From contig NZ_QGOL01000008.1 of NCBI RefSeq assembly GCF_003259255.1, positions 124,001 to 188,000 of the forward strand: DNA of 64,000 nucleotides. Reading direction: 5' to 3'. Positions within the stretch are counted from its first letter, which is position 1. Every line of letters starts with the position of its first letter. The stretch is from Algoriphagus litoralis. GTDB lineage: Bacteria; Bacteroidota; Bacteroidia; Cytophagales; Cyclobacteriaceae. A program made the position numbers and the translations under genes. The notes below the pieces were generated by a model. That model was not told the DNA's origin and did not search any database. It saw only the letters and a list, made by a program, of their open reading frames with translations. Shown piece by piece: positions 16,367 to 23,969 of the stretch.

Positions 16367-16801
16367 TTAAGAATTGTCCTTATCAAAGGTCTCATCAACG
16401 TTCATTTTGAATTTCTGCCATTCCTGTTCGATATCCCGAGTGGTATTGTTCACACCAGTCTTGATATCAGCCCAAGTATTTTCAGTCGCATTTTCAATAT
16501 CATTAAGCGCCTTTTCGACATCAGTTTTTTCATCTTTCAATTCAGATTCCATTTCTTCGATTTCAGCTTTCATTTCTGCGTCTGCTTTTTCTTTTTTGGC
16601 TTCTAGATCGATGAGTTTCTTATCGATTTCTAGCTCAAGCTCCTGAAGTTCGGTACGGAGTTCAGCGCGTTCTCTGTCAAAATCTGACTGCACTTCTACC
16701 ATTTCCTCATTCTGATCTTCCACTTTGTTGTTTTCACTGCATGACATGGTCATGAGTCCAGTGGCAAAGAAGCTTGCCATTGCGATTGTTTTAAGTTTCA
16801 T
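16367..16801 (-). CDS. Coiled-coil lipoprotein of unknown function
   Basis: A 144-residue protein with a lipoprotein signal (LMTMSC, Cys21). From about residue 38 to 105 it is almost entirely Glu/Lys/Leu/Ala heptad sequence (ELQELELEIDKKLIDLEAKK, for example), a long coiled coil, ending in an acidic tail. It should be membrane-anchored in the periplasm or outer membrane. Downstream of a CsbD gene, 41 bases away, it probably belongs to an envelope or osmotic stress response. No catalytic motif is seen. Confidence 0.75.
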   Translation of the reverse strand: MKLKTIAMASFFATGLMTMSCSENNKVEDQNEEMVEVQSDFDRERAELRTELQELELEIDKKLIDLEAKKEKADAEMKAEIEEMESELKDEKTDVEKALNDIENATENTWADIKTGVNNTTRDIEQEWQKFKMNVDETFDKDNS

Positions 16802-16842
16802 AGTATGTTGGTTTAAAATTTTGAAAAGATTATTTCAACGGA

Positions 16843-17037
16843 TTAAAGACGGTTGATTTCATCTTTCACGGTATCAATAGATCCACCGAGTTTTTTCTGA
16901 AGGCGTCCGAGAAGTTCTTCCTCTTTACCTTCTTCATAAAGAAGATCATCCTCAGTCAGGTCAGCGTATTTTTGCTTAAGCTTTCCTTTCAGTTCGTTCC
17001 AGTTTCCTTTGATTTGAAGTTTAGTGTCGGTTTTCAT
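16843..17037 (-). CDS. CsbD-family stress protein
   Basis: Sixty-four residues from ATG 17037 (MKTDTKLQIKGNWNELKGK). The opening KGNWNELKGKLKQKYADLTEDDL is the CsbD signature (given only in part). CsbD proteins are small, highly charged and induced in general stress in many bacteria; their molecular role is not known. The open frame continues eight codons upstream to 17061, but that start is less like the family. It is followed by the coiled-coil lipoprotein gene in the same direction. Confidence 0.85.
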   Translation of the reverse strand: MKTDTKLQIKGNWNELKGKLKQKYADLTEDDLLYEEGKEEELLGRLQKKLGGSIDTVKDEINRL

Positions 17038-17109
17038 TTTCTGATTGGTTAAGTGAAACAATAAATTGTAATTCCTTTAACCCAAACCGGGTGCCACAGG
17101 CCATTTACT

Positions 17110-17131
17110 CGCCAAAAAGGGCTATTTGGCG
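17110..17131. promoter_or_regulatory. Inverted repeat upstream of the CsbD gene
   Basis: CGCCAAA (17110-17116) and TTTGGCG (17125-17131) form a perfect 7-bp dyad with an 8-base spacer, about 75 bases ahead of the CsbD start. No T-tract follows on either strand, so an operator is more likely than a terminator. The function is not shown. Confidence 0.3.
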
Positions 17132-17238
17132 GTATTTTCCTGGCTATCACCGTGTGGAATCTTTCCAAAGTGTGTAATTATCCCACAGGTTTGTGCATAA
17201 TTTACCCCCTTGTGGCCTGGTATTTCATCCGGCCAATC

Positions 17239-17280
17239 CAAAAAAAACAGGAAATCCGGACAGCATGCCCAGTTTCCTGC
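17239..17280 (-). terminator. Terminator of the GMC dehydrogenase operon
   Basis: CAGGAAA (17248-17254) pairs with TTTCCTG (17273-17279). On the minus strand the stem is followed by TTTTTTTT. It lies about 30 bases after the small-subunit stop. Confidence 0.65.
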
Positions 17281-17309
17281 TTTCGATTACACGTTATTTT
17301 TTGTCCTTT

Positions 17310-17903
17310 TTACAAACTCCAAGTATTCCCCACTTCGGATACGGGGATACAGCCGTTGTACTCTCCCGGGATCGGGTCATAACTCAAGACGTTTTTTCCA
17401 ATTTGCTCAGAAGTAAAATAGGCCCAAAGCACGGTAGATTTTAGTCCACGGTAGAAACCTACAGGTTCTCGGGGGCCAACAGACGTTCCCCATACATTCT
17501 TGGGGAACTTGGGAGAATTTGCCTCATGGGCTTGAAAGCATGCCGTCTTATCCGCTGGACTGAGTTCGGCAAAAACTTTCCCATAGCTCGCTTTGCAATC
17601 CGCGTTAAACTTATCAATCTCGGCTACCACATTCTTTTGGCCCGCTTCGTCGTAAGTTTTCGCATAGATAGAATCGATAAAAATATCCGCTTTCACATCC
17701 AGGCCTCCGGGTGTATCTGTTTTGGGAAGTAAAAAATCTACGAAAGCGGTAATGAATCTGGCTTGGTCCTCTCCCAGAAACTGTGGCGTCCAAGTCAGTC
17801 TGTCCTGCTTGGCACAGGCCTGCAAAAGACTCAGCATGCTCGGTGCGGCTACAGCAGACCCGGCAAACAAGGCGGTTTTTCGAAGTGCGTCTCGTCTATT
17901 CAT
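17310..17903 (-). CDS. Gluconate 2-dehydrogenase subunit 3-family protein, Tat signal
   Basis: A 197-residue protein. It starts MNRRDALRKTALFAGSAVA, a twin-arginine signal, followed by a Cys (LLQAC, possible lipoprotein Cys30). The body (FITAFVDFLLPKTDTPGG, then ELSPADK and WAYFTSEQIGKNVLSYDPIPG) matches the small subunit of membrane sugar/alcohol dehydrogenases. In known systems this subunit carries the export signal and brings the folded FAD subunit to the periplasm. It lies 3 bases after the GMC gene. Confidence 0.85.
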   Translation of the reverse strand: MNRRDALRKTALFAGSAVAAPSMLSLLQACAKQDRLTWTPQFLGEDQARFITAFVDFLLPKTDTPGGLDVKADIFIDSIYAKTYDEAGQKNVVAEIDKFNADCKASYGKVFAELSPADKTACFQAHEANSPKFPKNVWGTSVGPREPVGFYRGLKSTVLWAYFTSEQIGKNVLSYDPIPGEYNGCIPVSEVGNTWSL

Positions 17904-17906
17904 GGC

Positions 17907-19613
17907 TTAGAGGTTTAATTTTTTCAGTTCGGATACGGCATGATTGGCGGCTCTTGCGGTCAGCGCCATGTAGGTCAAGGAGGGATTCACACAAGATGAG
18001 GAAGTCATACAGGCCCCATCGGTTACAAAGACATTTTTACAATCATGTACCTGATTGGTTGCATTCAGCACAGATGTCTTGGGGTCCCGTCCCATTCGGG
18101 CGGTGCCCATCTCGTGGATCCCATAGCCCATTTCGTGCTTGTTATCAAAGTCCATGACGTTCTTCACTCCTACTCGCTCCAACATTTCTTTGGCGTCGAT
18201 ACGGATCTGCTCGTTCATGGCAAGCTCATTTTTACCCCATTCGGCATCGATTGAAAGCGTAGGCTGCCCCCACTTGTCCAAGACTTCTTCGTTGAGGTAC
18301 ACCTTGTTTTCATGATATGGAAGGCACTCTGCAAAACCTGTGATGAAAAACTCCCAAGGTCCAGGCTTCATCAGCCCATCTTTAAAGTCCCCGCCAAAGC
18401 CTTCCTGATTGGCGCCTGCTCCCCAGCCTGCACGACCTCCACCTCCCTGGAATCCAAATCCACGGACGAACTTATCCGATTTGGTCTTTTCATCCAGATT
18501 GACATAGCGTGGGATGTAGATGCCGTTTGGCCTTCTTCCCTTGTAGTATTGGTCATCAAAACCTTCCACTGCACCCATGGCACCGACCCGGTAGGTATGA
18601 TCCATGAGGTTGTGCCCCAATTCACCCGAGTCATTCCCCAGTCCATTTGGAAAACGGCTGGAAGTGGAATTGAGCAAAATCTGCGTAGTGCTCAGCGTGG
18701 AAGCGTTGACAAAAACGATTTTTGCTTTGTAGACAATCTCCTCTCCCGTCTCAGAATCGATGATTCTGACACCAGACGCTTTACCCTTTTGCTCATCGTA
18801 GACAATGGATTGAACGATGGAAAATGGTCGAATAGTGAGATTCCCGGTCGCATTTGCCGCAGGCAAAGTCACCGCATTGCTACTGAAATAGGCTCCATAA
18901 GGACAACCTCGGTCACAACGGTTTCGGAACTGACATTTCCCTCTGCCATTAAGCGGTTCGGTCAGGTGAGCCACCCGGCCAATGATCATATTCCTTCCGG
19001 AAAATTCCTTCTCGATTCGCTCCTTTACGTGCTTCTCCACACAATTGAGCTCCATCGGTGGTAAAAAATGACTGTCAGGAAGCTGTGGAAGACCGAGTGC
19101 TTCTCCGCTGATACCGGCAAACTTTTCCACGTGGGTATACCAAGATTCCAGGTCTTTGTATCGAATTGGCCAATCCACTCCATGGCCATCTTTTGCATTT
19201 GCTTCAAAGTCCAAGTCCGACCAACGGTAGCATTGCTTGCCCCAAAGTAGCGACCGACCGCCCATTTGGTGCGCTCGAACCCACAGAAACGGCTTGACTT
19301 CGGTGTATGGATTTTCAACATCATTTGCATGAAAGTGCTCATTCATTTCCCCGATAAAACCGGATCTACCACCTTTGGGATGTCTGGCTTTCTGCTCAGG
19401 CGTGAGTCCTCCCCGAAGCTCGGTCTCCCAAGGATCCAGCGTCATCGTAGGATAATCGACGACATGCTCGACGATTCGTCCTCTTTCAAGTACAAGGGTT
19501 TTAAGTCCGGCTTCGCAAAGTTCCTTTGCGGCCCAGCCTCCGCTGATTCCTGAACCAATAACGATGGCATCATAGGTCAGGGATTTATCCGCGTCAATAT
19601 TAAAATTGGCCAT
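17907..19613 (-). CDS. GMC-family FAD-dependent oxidoreductase
   Basis: A complete protein of 568 residues. The ADP-binding motif VIGSGISGGWAAKELCEAG is close to the N-terminus, a Cys-rich CQFRNRCDRGCPYGAY segment lies in the middle, and the C-terminus has HEMGTARMG and SSSCVNPSLTYMALTARA with the conserved His/Asn active-site pair. GMC enzymes oxidise alcohols and sugars; the partner subunit points to the gluconate/sorbitol dehydrogenase type. It has no signal of its own and would be exported with the Tat-tagged small subunit. The electron acceptor (a cytochrome in known systems) is not encoded nearby. Confidence 0.88.
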   Translation of the reverse strand: MANFNIDADKSLTYDAIVIGSGISGGWAAKELCEAGLKTLVLERGRIVEHVVDYPTMTLDPWETELRGGLTPEQKARHPKGGRSGFIGEMNEHFHANDVENPYTEVKPFLWVRAHQMGGRSLLWGKQCYRWSDLDFEANAKDGHGVDWPIRYKDLESWYTHVEKFAGISGEALGLPQLPDSHFLPPMELNCVEKHVKERIEKEFSGRNMIIGRVAHLTEPLNGRGKCQFRNRCDRGCPYGAYFSSNAVTLPAANATGNLTIRPFSIVQSIVYDEQKGKASGVRIIDSETGEEIVYKAKIVFVNASTLSTTQILLNSTSSRFPNGLGNDSGELGHNLMDHTYRVGAMGAVEGFDDQYYKGRRPNGIYIPRYVNLDEKTKSDKFVRGFGFQGGGGRAGWGAGANQEGFGGDFKDGLMKPGPWEFFITGFAECLPYHENKVYLNEEVLDKWGQPTLSIDAEWGKNELAMNEQIRIDAKEMLERVGVKNVMDFDNKHEMGYGIHEMGTARMGRDPKTSVLNATNQVHDCKNVFVTDGACMTSSSCVNPSLTYMALTARAANHAVSELKKLNL

Positions 19614-19777
19614 TACAATAGGTTTATTAGAGGGTCAAGTATAGCCAAAATTTTCCTGAATCGTTTGTTTCAAAATATCAGAAATATTTAATCAAACGAG
19701 TTTCGACTATTTTCCAAGAGCCTTAAAAAAGTGGAAATAATCTTTTTAAAGCAGTTGAACTTGGATAATATTAAAAG

Positions 19778-19806
19778 TTGAAATACGTTTATTTACGTAT
19801 TATTTG
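19778..19806 (+). promoter_or_regulatory. Possible promoter with inverted repeat before the MG2/TonB-plug gene
   Basis: TTG (19778-19780) and TATTATTTG (19798-19806) resemble the Bacteroidota promoter, with one extra base in the -7 box. Between them AATACGT (19782-19788) and ACGTATT (19795-19801) form a perfect dyad, a possible repressor site. The remaining 285-base gap (19614-19898) is AT-rich and shows no gene. Confidence 0.35.
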
Positions 19807-19898
19807 TAGAAATACTGAGTTCCTATCATCGTACAAAAAATTTATTTGTTAGAGTTCAGAATAAAGATTTTATAAAGTTGGGGAAAGGAATAGGCAAA

Positions 19899-22361
19899 AT
19901 GGATAGACTGAACGGGATTACCCTATTCTTAAAAGTACTGTTTCTGTCAATTTTTTGCCTGTTTCTCTCATTTTCAAGTGCTAAAGATCCTTTGGAAGAG
20001 ATCATTGCAGAATTTCAGCGCTACATTTCCGAGCAACCGCAGGAGAAAGTCTATTTACACACCGATAGAGAAACTTATTCTGCGGGTGAAACGATTTGGC
20101 TGAAAGCCTACCTCACAGTCGGGCCTTTTCACATCCCCTCTTCGCTGAGTACCACCATCTATTTAGAGTTGATCGGCTCAGAGGGCGAACTAATCCAGCA
20201 ACAAAAGCTTTTCACTCCCAATGGTTTTGCCTCTGGTCAGCTTGAGCTTTCAGATTCAGTCCGGTCAGGCAATTATTTACTTCGAGCCTACACCAATTGG
20301 ATGCGAAATTCCGGTGAAGAATATTTTTTTCACCGACCCTTAAAAATTTGGAACAGCCAAGTCATCTCCGAACCCTCGGACATTCCAGAAACTGAGTTTG
20401 CAAAAGAAAATTTGGACATTCGGTTTTTTCCCGAAGGGGGAAATTTAGTCCAGGGAATTCTCAGTAAAGTAGCCTTTAAGGCCATTGGTGAAGATGGACT
20501 TGGGAAAGTAGTAAAGGGAAAAATTCTGGAAGGAGAACGAGTCATTGCTGAGTTTGAAAGTAATTCGCTTGGAATGGGAGTTTTTCCTCTTTTACCCGAA
20601 AAAGGAAAAACCTATCTAGCCCACTTAGAAGACTTGGAAGGCTCGGGAATGGAGTTGGAACTGCCCCCAGCCCAGGAATCCGGCCTCGTCATGTCGGTGA
20701 GCAACTCCTGCCAGTCTGAAGATATTGTAGTGAAAATCCAATCGAATGAGAACTCTCAAATCTCAAAAATCAACCTTTTGGCACAGACTCGAGGATTAGT
20801 CTGTGCATCGAGTCGGGCCGACTTGGCAAATCGAGTGGTATTTGTACGAATTCCCAAGAAAGAATTTCTCACAGGAATCGCCCAAATCACTGCTTTAGAT
20901 GAAAACGGGGTTCCTTTGGCTGAGCGCTTGGTCTTCATAGATCATCAGAATCAACTCTTACTTTCTGCAGTCCCTGACAAATCCAACTATGGACCCAGAG
21001 AACCAGTTAGAATTGATATCACCGCAAAAGACAAGAATGGCAAGCCGGTCGCAGCTAACTTCTCCATGAGTGTTTTTGATAAGAGCCAAGTGTCTTTTGA
21101 AGAGGACCAAGAAACCATTCAATCCAACCTTCTACTTTCGTCTGAGCTACGAGGACAAATTGAAAACCCTGGATACTATTTCAATCCTGAAAATCCGGAC
21201 CGGGAAGTTGCACTCGATTACTTGCTACTCACCCAAGGTTGGCGAAAATTCACAATCAAAAAGGCTTTGAGTGGAGAAATCCCAAAACCCGTTTACCGCA
21301 TCGAAAAGGGCCTTACGATCACTGGTCAACTTACTGATCCAAAAACCAACAAACCCATTGCCGGCGGGACGGCTTCCTATTTATCCCTTTTTCCCGTTTC
21401 CGATTCCAGGACTGCTCTCAGCGATTCAGAAGGCAAATTCTCATTCCAAGACCTCATCTATTTTGATTCAGATGAAGTCATGCTGCAGGGGAAGTCCAAA
21501 AACGGGAAAACTGCTACTTCTATTTCTGTTGAAAACCCGCTCAACTCTCCCGCGCTTAAGTATCCCATATTACCCTTCTTTTCAACTCCAACTGCAGCTG
21601 AAAAGGATTTTCTAACTAAAAGCGTGGAGAGAAAAAATATAAGCAGAGCGTTTGATTTTGACGAAGACCTCTTTTCACTAGAAGGGGTCGAAGTAACCGG
21701 AACAAAAATCATAGATCAATACTCAGGTCCAAAGATTTATGGAGGTGGATCGACAAAAATCACAGTGGCTGACAATACAGGGTTAGAAAACCTTCAACAT
21801 CCACTGGACTTAGTCAAAGGGAGAGTCGCAGGGGTACAAGTATGGGGAAGTGGCGATACCTGGAGCATTCTGATTCAAGGGGTAAGCTCGATCAACAGCA
21901 GTGTGGAGCCCTTGATCATGGTGGACGATATTCCGATTCCGATCGAAGGCTTAAGTTCAATTCCTGTTATAGAGATTGAAAGTGTATCGGTATGGAAAGG
22001 ACCAGATACCGCAATTTTTGGTTCACGGGGGGCAAATGGCGTATTGGGCTTCTACACCAAAAGAGGAAAAGTGCAGTCCATGGCCCCAAATCGATTGGAT
22101 CACCCTCTAGTACCAAAGGGATATCAAATAGAAAAGGAATTCTATTCTCCAAAGTATGAAGCTAAGGAGCCACCACAGCCTAGACCTGACCGGCGGGTGA
22201 CACTCTTTTGGGCACCTGACATCCAAACTGACTCAAGCGGTAAAGCTTCGATTAAGTTTTATAACCATGAGGTAGAAACTGAAATCCATGGAGTAATCGA
22301 AGGAATTAGCAATCTGGGGAATCCTGGGGCTTCAAGATTTAGCTATAAAATCGAGAAGTGA
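19899..22361 (+). CDS. MG2-domain / TonB-plug protein without a beta-barrel
   Basis: An 820-residue exported protein from ATG 19899 (a TTG 21 bases earlier is less likely), with a signal peptide ending near FSSAKD. The N-terminal part (VYLHTDRETYSAGETIWLKAY) is an alpha-2-macroglobulin MG2-like beta-sandwich. A carboxypeptidase-regulatory-like domain follows (GLTITGQLTDPKTNKPIAGG). Near residues 600-720 there is a TonB-dependent receptor plug (LDLVKGRVAGVQVWG, then IESVSVWKGPDTAIFGSRGANGVLGF). It ends in a short sandwich (VTLFWAPDIQTDSSGKASI), with no room for a 22-strand barrel. Such chimeras are known only in Bacteroidota. The function is unknown; it may act as a cell-surface adaptor. Confidence 0.8.
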   Translation: MDRLNGITLFLKVLFLSIFCLFLSFSSAKDPLEEIIAEFQRYISEQPQEKVYLHTDRETYSAGETIWLKAYLTVGPFHIPSSLSTTIYLELIGSEGELIQQQKLFTPNGFASGQLELSDSVRSGNYLLRAYTNWMRNSGEEYFFHRPLKIWNSQVISEPSDIPETEFAKENLDIRFFPEGGNLVQGILSKVAFKAIGEDGLGKVVKGKILEGERVIAEFESNSLGMGVFPLLPEKGKTYLAHLEDLEGSGMELELPPAQESGLVMSVSNSCQSEDIVVKIQSNENSQISKINLLAQTRGLVCASSRADLANRVVFVRIPKKEFLTGIAQITALDENGVPLAERLVFIDHQNQLLLSAVPDKSNYGPREPVRIDITAKDKNGKPVAANFSMSVFDKSQVSFEEDQETIQSNLLLSSELRGQIENPGYYFNPENPDREVALDYLLLTQGWRKFTIKKALSGEIPKPVYRIEKGLTITGQLTDPKTNKPIAGGTASYLSLFPVSDSRTALSDSEGKFSFQDLIYFDSDEVMLQGKSKNGKTATSISVENPLNSPALKYPILPFFSTPTAAEKDFLTKSVERKNISRAFDFDEDLFSLEGVEVTGTKIIDQYSGPKIYGGGSTKITVADNTGLENLQHPLDLVKGRVAGVQVWGSGDTWSILIQGVSSINSSVEPLIMVDDIPIPIEGLSSIPVIEIESVSVWKGPDTAIFGSRGANGVLGFYTKRGKVQSMAPNRLDHPLVPKGYQIEKEFYSPKYEAKEPPQPRPDRRVTLFWAPDIQTDSSGKASIKFYNHEVETEIHGVIEGISNLGNPGASRFSYKIEK

Positions 22362-22566
22362 TTAGAGGTGAAGAGAGGTTCTATGAAAAGGTTTTTGACC
22401 AAAAATGGAATCCAATTCCATATTTTCCTGTTTCGAATTATTATTTCAGTCTTCGCTACATTGCCGACAGAAGCTCTTTCGTAAGAAATTTGTCCACCAT
22501 CTGGAGAAGTAGGACAGCATAAATAAAACCCTACATGAGTTTGAATTCCTTGGAGGGTTGATGACC

Positions 22567-22654
22567 CTAAAACTCCGAAGTAAAGTGAAACTCAATTTCC
22601 GGATAATTGTCCTGCACCTTTTGCAGCCAGGATTTTGACTCGGCCATAAAGACC
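22567..22654 (-). pseudogene. prfC: Duplicated 3' end of prfC (28 codons plus stop)
   Basis: Bases 22569-22654 match 23972-24057, the end of the intact prfC, at 84 of 86 positions. Translated, it gives the last 28 residues of release factor 3 with two changes (Met to Lys, Asp to Glu) and a TAG instead of TAA stop. Beyond the stop, a more diverged copy of the prfC terminator region follows down to about 22465. GGACAGCATAAA is shared (22512 and 23952), with about 35 extra bases in this copy. The fragment has no start and lies directly against the end of the DUF4143 ATPase gene. Confidence 0.85.
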
Positions 22655-22661
22655 CGAAACT

Positions 22662-23819
22662 CTATGATCTGAATAAAAACTCCTTCCAATTCCTGACTTC
22701 TATCCCATCACTTCGCGTTTGAGACTGATTGCCAGAATACAGCAAAACTCCTTTTTTGCGCTGACTCAGATTCATCCAAAATCTCAGGTTTTTGAAATAA
22801 TCGGAGTTGATGGTTTTCCCAGATTTAATTTCAACGGGAATTAAGTTTAATCCCTCATCGATCAGCACATCAACTTCATGTCCGGTCTTGTCTCTCCAGA
22901 AAAATAGATTGATTTCTTTGGCTAAATTCGTTCTTTTTTTGATCATTTCGGAAACCACCAAATTTTCAAATATTGACCCTCTTAAAGGATGAAAATCCAA
23001 CTGCTCAACGGTACTAATTCCTAAAAGAAAACTTACCAACCCAGTATCTAAAAAATAAATTTTAGGCCGTTTAACGATAATTTTATTGAAATTTTGGAAA
23101 TGCGGCCTTAAAAGATAAATCAAAAAACTACTTTCCAAAATACCGATCCAAGATTGAATGGTCTTGGTATCTACCCCAACTTCGGCACCAAGCGAGGTCA
23201 TATTCAATTCTTGTCCCACCCTTCCTGCCAGTAGGCGGATAAAGCGCTCAAAAACAATTAAATCAGTAATATTTTTGATTTGCCTTACATCCCGCTCAAT
23301 ATAAGTCCGAAGATAATTTGGAAACCATAAATCTGTAGGAATACCAGGCTCAAAGAGCGGTGGATAGCCACCTTTCTGCATTAGGTCATTTTCTGAAGGA
23401 GAGCCTGCTTGTTCTAAATAGAGTTCGGTCAAAGAAAAAGGAAGCAACTGCAAATACCCCACTCTTCCTGCCAGACTTTGAGTAATGGACTGCTGTAAAA
23501 GGAAATTATTTGATCCGGTAATGATAAATTGCCCCGATTGAGAACTTGAATCCACTACACCTTGCAAATAAGAAAACAGTTCGGGTGTGCGCTGCACTTC
23601 ATCCAAGATAGCTCCCTCCGGAAATTCACTTAAAAATCCTCTTGCATCCTCCAAGGCAAACCTCCGTCGATCGGGATCTTCAAGTGACACATAGGGTTTA
23701 TCAGGGAAAATGGAACGGACAAGTGTTGTTTTGCCAGATTGGCGGGGACCTACTACAGCAACTACTTTGAAATAAGTAGCCAATTCTTGAAGTTTTTCTG
23801 ATGCCTTTCGAGTGATCAT
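22662..23819 (-). CDS. AAA ATPase with DUF4143 domain
   Basis: A 385-residue protein from ATG 23819 (22662-23819); ATGs directly upstream at 23822 and at 23876 are alternatives. Walker A GPRQSGKT is at about residues 24-31, Walker B-like ILDEVQRTPELF follows, and TGSNNFLL is the sensor region. The C-terminal DUF4143 part ends in a nuclease-like FFWRDKTGHEVDVLI and PVEIKSGKT, a PD-(D/E)xK-type arrangement. These genes are patchily distributed, often multicopy, and of unknown function; a defence or toxin-like role is debated. Here it sits between two copies of the prfC tail, which points to recent acquisition. Confidence 0.85.
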   Translation of the reverse strand: MITRKASEKLQELATYFKVVAVVGPRQSGKTTLVRSIFPDKPYVSLEDPDRRRFALEDARGFLSEFPEGAILDEVQRTPELFSYLQGVVDSSSQSGQFIITGSNNFLLQQSITQSLAGRVGYLQLLPFSLTELYLEQAGSPSENDLMQKGGYPPLFEPGIPTDLWFPNYLRTYIERDVRQIKNITDLIVFERFIRLLAGRVGQELNMTSLGAEVGVDTKTIQSWIGILESSFLIYLLRPHFQNFNKIIVKRPKIYFLDTGLVSFLLGISTVEQLDFHPLRGSIFENLVVSEMIKKRTNLAKEINLFFWRDKTGHEVDVLIDEGLNLIPVEIKSGKTINSDYFKNLRFWMNLSQRKKGVLLYSGNQSQTRSDGIEVRNWKEFLFRS

Positions 23820-23920
23820 CATCAAAAATATGGAAAAATATGGAATCAGATTCCGGATTTTTCCAGTTTTTAACAATGTATTTATTTAAAACTCCATTTC
23901 CGAAAGAGCTTTGTGGCAAG

Positions 23921-23955
23921 AAAAAGTCTCGCTTCCATAACAATCGAAGCGGGAC
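23921..23955 (-). terminator. Rho-independent terminator of prfC
   Basis: GTCTCGCTTC (23926-23935) pairs with GAAGCGGGAC (23946-23955), with one G-T wobble. On the minus strand TTTTT follows. A degenerate version of the same hairpin lies after the duplicated tail, at about 22488-22515. Confidence 0.7.
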
Positions 23956-23969
23956 AGCATAAAAAAACC

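Noticed and set aside
18312..19064. A 250-codon plus-strand frame opposite the GMC oxidoreductase
   Set aside because: The GMC frame carries all family motifs; the opposite frame has none and no promoter.
22383..22484. A 33-codon frame (MKRFLTKNGIQFHIFLFRII and on) between the TonB-plug gene and the prfC tail
   Set aside because: It looks signal-peptide-like but is too short, has no promoter or terminator, and overlaps the diverged prfC terminator copy.
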